From Nageia nagi (Eukaryota; Pinophyta): DNA of 64,000 nucleotides. The stretch lies in NCBI GenBank assembly GCA_050084985.1, contig JBITNC010000001.1:125674001-125738000 (forward strand), written 5' to 3'. How positions within the stretch are numbered: the stretch's first letter is position 1; the number at the start of each line of letters is the position of its first letter. The translations under genes and the position numbers were made by a program. Of this stretch, positions 57,630 to 64,000 are shown in pieces. A model generated the notes under the pieces. The model was not told the origin of the DNA and made no database searches. It saw nothing but the letters and a program-made list of their open reading frames with translations.

Positions 57630-58680
57630 AAATTAGCACAAATGTGCACATCAGTGTGGACATTGCCATTAGTACCAATGCTAATAGTTGCATGAATGCT
57701 AGGAATCATGTAGCCAATTTAGGAACCTTCACTCATGAAGATTTCAAACATGTTGAATCTCAAGTTGCATAATTTGAAAGCAAATTTGGAGTTTGTATAG
57801 ATTGAATAAAAAATTTGGTAACCCATTGAAGATGGAGATTCTCAATACACTCCTTGTTGGTACAAATAAGGATCCCAAATTCAAAAAATTCAATGGTGAA
57901 ATCGATCCTATTACTTATCTTCATGGTTTTAAATGCATTATAGAACTTAAATATGGTGTTAATATGCATTTAAAAGTAAAATAATTTCTTATGAGCTTAA
58001 CCAAAGAAGCTCAAAAGTGCTTTCATAGCTTGGAAATAGGTTCTATAACATCTTATCACCTGGTGAAGGATCAATTCAAAGCTCCCTTTAGGTGCAATGT
58101 GAAGAAACTAATTGATTTGACATATTTGATTCATTACAAGCAAGAACAAACAAAGAGGTTAGGCAAGTTCACTCCTAGATTCATCAAGCTTTGGAGGTTC
58201 ATTGAAAAAAGGTGGAAGAAAGGTTCATTGCAAAGGTATTCCTTGAAAACATTTATCCTATTCTTGGTGAAAAAGGGCTTAAGCATGTTAATGGTTCATT
58301 TATTCATATGGTTCATTTTATTATTGAGAAATAGAAGTTCTTTGTAAGGTCTAATTTTCTCAAGTATACATCATCCTCCTCCAACAAAGATAATGGTAGG
58401 AAGGTCTATAATAAAAAAAATGATAATTTAGTTAATGTTGTTGAACCAAACCACCAAGAAAAACCTAAGGATAGAAAATTAGCCAAAGATATGTACCCAT
58501 TTTCTTTAAACCCTAACCAAATGTTTGAATATTGTTTAGAAAAGGTTTTAATCAAATGAATCCATGGAAAAGAATATGGACTTAATGATAAGAAGCCTAG
58601 TTGGTATAGGACAATCAATTTTACAAATATCAGTAAATTGAAGGGTATAATACAACAAGTTGCTATGTTTTGAGAAATAA
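57630..58680 (+). pseudogene. Tat-element gag
   Basis: Starts with an Asn/Ala/His-rich N-terminus, a short coiled-coil-like part (ESQVA.FESKFGVCID), then GNPLKMEILNTLL, FKKFNGEIDPITYLHGFK and MSLTKEAQKCFHSLEIGSIT with LVKDQFKAPF. This is the Retrotrans_gag fold of Tat elements. The open pieces at 57793-57984 and 57991-58347 are separated only by a stop. Confidence 0.82.
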
Positions 58681-58899
58681 ATTAAAATACTTTTTGAATA
58701 GTACTATAGTTTCATATGAAAATGATGTGCTTGAAGTAAAAAATTATGATTTACCTTCCATTAACATGGTGAACATGATTATTTATAATGATAATTATGA
58801 ACCTATTGAGTTTAATGATGAATTAAATATAAAAGCAGATTCATATGCAAGTTCAAATTTGGAATAAATATGCAATGCAACTATACAATCAATGAAAGG

Positions 58900-60660
58900 T
58901 ATTCCTAACCTAGTTTATTCTTCAAAAGAGGTACCTTCTAAATTTTCTCTTAAGGAAAATAGGGAAGATAAATGTAAAAAGAATATCTTATGAAATCTCA
59001 AAAATACAAATGCTAAAATTAGTTTACTTGAATTATTTGAGACATCTGAAGAACATAAACTAGCATTATTTGAACTCTTTAGTGTCATTGATGTTGATAC
59101 TAATATTGCTCTTGGTAGGAAAAATAATCAAGCATGCACTTATAGATGGTGGTCTAGGTTTGAAAATTTATTCCATTGACTTCCTAAAGAAGTTTGGAGA
59201 CAAGTTGATGCCAAAATTTATATGAAATAAATACAAGATCATAAGTTATTATAGTGATAGAGAAGCATATGATAGACATAGATTGATTAAATTTAACCAT
59301 GATGGATAGGAATATGTAGTTGAAGTAGTGGAAAAAAATCTAAACATGATCATATAAGTTGGAAACACCATAGTACCATACCAAAATATTGAAATCCATG
59401 AGGAAAAAGATGAAGATAGTGAGGAAGATGAAGAGGATAATGATTCTATATAGCTATAAAAGGAAATAGGTGTTGACACATATGCTAATAGTTAGAAGGT
59501 TTATGATGAGGATATCAGGCAACTGGGTAAACATCAAAAAAATCATAATAACCAATATGTGCACCAACATTAATTCCTGCACTCATCCTAGCACCAGTGC
59601 TACCATCATTACTACAAATGCAATTAGGATTAGTTATAATCAAAACATAATAATGTCAAGATGATATTGTACAATATTAACACTTCATAATCAAAGTTAG
59701 AATTAGATATAAATAATAACAAAATGGTAGCCTTTGTAAAGGTTAATAAGAAAACTAGATAAATGAGGTATCATGCACCCTTGACACCATAATACATGGA
59801 ATCCATAAGATACAAAGGTAAAGCACTTTGAAGAAATGAATAGGGAATCAAAGAATTACCTGCAAAGATGTTTGATTCAAACAAAGGCAAGAGTGGACTA
59901 GTAACAAAAAAGATAAATTAGAAAAACTTGGTCTCTTATAAAAATGACAAAGAGTTTGAAATAGAGTTAGAATTATAGTTAATTAATATGGTTGAGTTAC
60001 CATCAAAAATCAAGAGAAAATATTCCAAGAAGACTAGTACTTATGCTAGCTCCAATGACTATGCTCATGTTCATATCCACACTAACCCTAGCACCCACAT
60101 TGATAAAATAGATCTTGATTCCTCTTACCCTACACTTGATAGGATAGTTTCTAGATATGTTTATGTGTTTAAAATGGATAATGCACTCCTAAACACATTA
60201 GAGGCATAATGAAAGTTCAAATTATTCCATCCTAAGAGATAAGGAAAGGTTACTTATCATCTTAATTCCTATTTAAAAGAGGAGATGAAGGACATAGTAG
60301 GATTGGGGGCATTTCATAATCTATCTCAGCCTAATGATGAGATACCATACTTGAATGAACCTCCTATAGAGATAAACATTGGTACAAAAGATATACCAAA
60401 TATCATTTAGATTAGCATATGAACCATTGGGGATGATAAGCAAATGTATCATCAGTTCTTGATAGAGTTGAAGAACATATATTCTTGGGAATACAGTGAA
60501 ATGATAGGTCTACATCCAACCTTTGTGACTCATAATTTGGTGGTACAATAAGGTGTCAATATTATAGAAAAAAAATATTACCAATGCATCCAAAGCACTC
60601 TTTTCTAGTCAATAAGTATATTGAAAAATATCGCAAAGTATGATTCATTGAGAATATCAA
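58900..60660 (+). pseudogene. Tat-element protease and linker
   Basis: HALIDGGLGLKIYSIDFLKK has the active-site Asp-Gly-Gly at 59145-59153, followed by KFGDKLMPKFI. The acidic EEKDEDSEEDEEDNDSI (59400-59450) and linker follow. EIGVDTYANS and the piece leading to INIGTKDIPNII, then FLIELKNIYSWEYSEMIGLH (60455-60515) mark the approach to RT. D-G-G is intact but the frame is not. Confidence 0.75.
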
Positions 60661-61800
60661 TTATTCACCTTGGTTAGCCAACATTGTTTAACTTTGAATC
60701 TAAATGGAGAAATTAGATGTTGTACAAATTTTAGGGATTTAAACAAATCTTTTCCAAAGGAAAACTTTCCATTACCACACATTAATGTAATTATGGATTC
60801 TACAACAAGAAATGAGATGTTATCATTCACGGATGGTTTCTCAAGACATAATCAAATCAAAATCAACAAAGAGGATAAATATAAGATAACCTTCACCACA
60901 CTTTGGGGAACATTTTGTTGTGTAGTCATGTCCTTTGGCCTAAAAAATGTAGGGGAAACATATCAAAGAGAAATGGTAACTATGTTTCATGACCTTATTC
61001 ATAAATTAGTTAAAGTTTATGTTGATGATATTCTTGCTAAGTAAACTAAGAAGGAAAACCATTTAGAGGACTTGAGAGTCATTTTTGAAAAGATGAGATG
61101 ATTTAACTTGAAGCTAAATCCTAATATGTGTGTCTTTGGGATTTCTAATGGTAAATTGCTTGGTTACATTGTATCTAGATGAGGCATAGAGATATATCTC
61201 AAGAAGGTTAAAGACATCATGGATATGCCTCCACCAATAATTATTAGATAACTTAGAAGTGCAGATGATCATCTATATAAAAGTCTAGATAATCATCTTC
61301 AAGGGAAGTTACAAGCAGTTAAGAGGTTCATGGCTCAATTAGTATTAGGATAGCTCCATTCTCTTACTTACTTAATAAGGGAAATCAATTTATATGGAAA
61401 AAGGTATGTCAAAAAGTATTTAAGGATATCAAGAGCTACTTTCTTAATTCTCTCTTTTTACAACCAATTCATCACACCAACCATTATACTTATATGTTTT
61501 AGCTACAACCAATGCTATTAGGATAAAACTTGTACAGATTAATAGTGAAAACAAGGAAAGAGCTATATACTACTTATCAAAGACATTATAGAATGCAAAA
61601 ATCAACTATACACCTGTTGAGAAATTATGCTATGCCATAGTTTACACAACTCAAAGTTTAAGGCATTATATGATCATAAATACTACCTTTATTGTGGCCC
61701 AAGCTAATCCATTAAGTTATTTGTTATCAAAGCCATAGTTGAAAGGAATAGCAACCAAATGGATAATGGAACTTTGAGAGTTTGATCTTCTCTATATAAG
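60660..61800 (+). pseudogene. Tat-element reverse transcriptase and RNase H
   Basis: A 124-codon open piece (60670-61044): IRCCTNFRDLNKSFPKENFP, LPHINVIMDSTTRNEMLSF, TDGFSRHNQIKINKEDKYK, TLWGTFCCVVMSFGLKNVGE and VYVDDILAK with the catalytic pair intact. Tether motifs (LNPNMCVFGISNGKLLGYIV-like) follow, then the first RNase H at 61480-61740 (stop in the core). Confidence 0.93.
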
Positions 61801-61899
61801 ATAAAAGGAAAAAAAGATAAGTTATAGTTGATATGATTGTAACAACACCATATGATGAAAATAGTAACAAGAATGAGTTAGTGGCACTAGTTGAGTAGT

Positions 61900-62320
61900 G
61901 TGAGGATATGATATAGAAACTATTATTTTATGGCTCCAAATATTTGCAAAGGGATAGGGTAGGAATTATGCTAGTATCTCCTAAAGGTGGTATGATTCCT
62001 ATGGATTACAAGTTGAATTTCAAATGCACAAACAACATGGCTGAGTATTAAGCCTTAGTCTCAGGATTAAAGGTAACAATCAATATTATAATTAGCAAGT
62101 TGAAAGTATATGGTGATTCACAACTTGTAATCAACTTAATCAATGATACTTACAACACCAAAGATGAGAAATTGTAAGCATATAAATACCTAGTATAAGT
62201 AATGGTTAAAAGGTGCTTAAGAAAAATTCATTTTGAGAAAATTTCAATGAAAAATAATATATTTGTAGATTCTATGGCTAATGCTACTTCATTAACACCT
62301 ATCTCAATTAAAAATGACAA
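61900..62320 (+). pseudogene. Second RNase H-like domain of the Tat element
   Basis: SKYLQRDRVGIMLVSPKGGM, YKLNFKCTNNMAEY (catalytic Glu at about 62045) and KVYGDSQLVINLINDTYN (Asp at about 62115). An additional RNase H in this place is the diagnostic Tat feature. The first Asp region (FYGSK for F-D-G-S-K) has Asp changed to Tyr. Confidence 0.85.
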
Positions 62321-62509
62321 AATAATAATCGAAATCAACAGCCTTAGATATTGTTCTTTTATTGATGATGAATAATTCCAAGGGTTCTTAAGGAAGGAAC
62401 CAATCATTTGTGCTATTTTACACTTGCATGAATGGTATAATAACATACAACTACCTCAAGCATGAAAAGATTCTAGATTCATGCTAGTCCAAGTTACTCA
62501 AAAGAAGAA

Positions 62510-63660
62510 TAAAATGCATGGATACAAGGTATGTCCTTATTAGTGATATTCTTTACAAAAGATCATTTGAAGGTACTTTGATTAGATGTCTCAATGAAAC
62601 TAAAGCCAATACGTATATGGAACAAGTACATGATAGCATAAATGGATTTCATTTTAATGGTAAAGCCATTTATCATAAGCTCCTAAGACCAGGATATTAT
62701 TGACCATCTATGGGAAAGGATTGTATTTTACATATTCATAAATATGAAAAAAATGTCAAAAGCATGCTAACTTAAAATAGGATCCTTAAGTGAATTAGCC
62801 ACAATGATATCACCTTGTCCTTTTGCTATTTGGGCCTTAGATTTAATTGATGTTATAAATCCCAAGTCTAGTGAGGGACACAAATTTATCCTAGTTTCTA
62901 TAAAAGAATTCACAAAAGAGGATGAAATTGTACCAAAGGTCCTCAAATTGTAAAGTTCATGATTAAAAATATCATTGCTATATTTGGTGTTTCATATTAT
63001 GTCATCATGGATAATGGAAAGAACTTTAGAAGTAAGAAAGTCATGGACTTTTGTAAAAATTTCAAAATCAAGAGAAGATTCTCATAAACCTACTATCCAC
63101 AAAGCAATGAACAAGCAAAAGCAACCAATAAGACAATTATAAACATCTTGTGTAAGACAATCAAGAAAAATCATAGATATTGGCATTCATAACTTATATA
63201 TACATTATGGGCATACAAAATAAGCATAAGATCAACTACAGGTTATACTAAATTTTCATTAGTTTATGGAGATGAAGCAATATTACCATTGGAGGTTGAG
63301 ATACCATCATTACAATTTTCCCTAGAAGGCATCATTAATTAGGAAGATCAATGAAAAGAAAGACTAAGAGAACTAAAAGGTTTGGATGAAAATAGAGTCC
63401 ATGTATTAGAATATATTAGAGCTTATTATAAATAAGAAATGAAATCACATGGAAAGAAGATTGTACCACATGAACTCTAAGTGGGTGATCTAGTGCTCAA
63501 GGAGAATCATCACAAGTCATAGGCTAAAAAATAATATAAAGGTAAATTTGAGACCAATTTTATTGGTCCCTACATCATAAATATAAAGTATCCAAACAAT
63601 GTCTACAAGTTTGCAATAGTTTCTTAATTGAAAATTATAGATATTATCATATTTATTTAA
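62510..63660 (+). pseudogene. Tat-element integrase
   Basis: The zinc region reads DILYKRSFEGTLIRCLNETK, then VHDSINGFHFNGKAIYHKLL and RPGYY (62540-62700), with its last Cys pair damaged (KYEKNVK). The core WPFAIWALDLI has the first Asp at about 62840 as expected for FGIDLI/ALDLI. The second region MDNGKNF (63010) and an E-region near 63100 follow, then a degraded C-terminal part to 63660. Stops and frameshifts are dense. Confidence 0.82.
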
Positions 63661-64000
63661 TGGTTGTGTGTAAAAAAAAAAAAAACATGATAGATATCTT
63701 TTACATATTCTTATTTTTATTAGAATAATTTGATTGTTTATATTAAATTGGCCTATTAAGAAATCATAAAGATAGAGATAACCATGCTATATCAAATTTA
63801 AGTAGAATATGACAAGACTCATCATATAAGTTAGATTTAAAAGTAAGGGATTCTAATTATTTGTTTAAACTAATTTTTTTACTACAATATTTTTGAATAT
63901 TTGATGACTAATCTTACATAGGTAAATATTTATGCATAGGAAAATTATGATTAGTAAGGTTATAATATAAGTACGTGTACATTCCATGTTCTTAACTTTT
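63661..64000. other. End stretch, nothing recognised
   Basis: An A run at 63673-63685 and A/T-rich DNA. An LTR could begin here but no second copy is available to prove it. Confidence 0.45.

Larger units (their letters stand above)
57630..63660 (+). mobile_element. Ty3/gypsy Tat-lineage element, no LTR seen
   Basis: Plus-strand order gag, protease, RT, RNase H, a second RNase H-like domain, integrase. The extra RNase H between the first one and integrase marks the Tat (Ogre/Retand-type) lineage. No 5' LTR is present at the left junction, and the right end after 63660 shows no clear LTR before the window ends. It has stops throughout. Confidence 0.88.

Overview
This window looks like transposon-dominated nuclear DNA from a seed plant with a large genome. 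The evidence is plant LINE, Copia, chromovirus and Tat-lineage retrotransposons, plant CACTA transposons, a Helitron helicase and PLS-type pentatricopeptide repeat (PPR) remnants. A gymnosperm is plausible because the elements are old and heavily decayed and there is telomere-like interstitial DNA, but this is inference. I see no intact host gene and no RNA gene. CG is very rare. Most premature stops sit where the family has Gln or Trp (CAA/CAG/TGG to TAA/TAG/TGA), and several Cys codons have become Tyr. That pattern fits long-term deamination of methylated cytosine.

Layout, left to right. 1-4760: decayed LINE (+), with ORF1 zinc knuckle and ORF2 endonuclease, reverse transcriptase (RT) and zf-RVT. 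4849-13400: complete but dead Copia element (-), with two LTRs, a GTAAT target duplication and gag-PR-IN-RT-RH in order. 13406-16075: remnant of an unrecognised retroelement-like ORF (+) ending in a 3' hairpin. 16216-18022 and 29061-29880: the two halves of a second Copia element (-), split by an 11,035-bp CACTA transposon (18023-29057) with a TTT target duplication. Removing the CACTA and one TTT rejoins the Copia reading frame. The CACTA carries a TNP2-type transposase (+) and long interior tracts of telomere-like CCCTAA/TTAGGG sequence.

30190-33200: decayed PLS-type PPR repeats (-), interrupted by a 1,008-bp TIR element with a CATTG duplication. 33280-35111: CACTA accessory-gene (Transposase_24-like) remnant (+). 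35400-38300: A/T-rich repeats, a minisatellite and a compound microsatellite. 38441-40392: probable non-autonomous CACTA-like element holding a PPR C-terminal fragment and a long TAA array. 40396-41100: third Copia remnant (-). 41380-42850: Helitron Pif1-helicase remnant (+). 43020-43825: 24-bp minisatellite. 44444-44601: fold-back MITE. 44602-52497: mostly unassignable A/T-rich DNA.

52498-57615: Ty3/gypsy chromovirus (-) with a 3' LTR, polypurine tract, chromodomain, integrase (IN), RNase H (RH), RT, PR and gag. 57630-63660: Tat-lineage Ty3/gypsy element (+) with gag, PR, RT, RNase H, a second RNase H and integrase. The two gypsy elements meet gag-to-gag with no LTR between them. The functional content is therefore a layered record of transposition. 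The clearest order is Copia B, then the CACTA inserted into it, and the PPR repeats, then the TIR element inserted into them.
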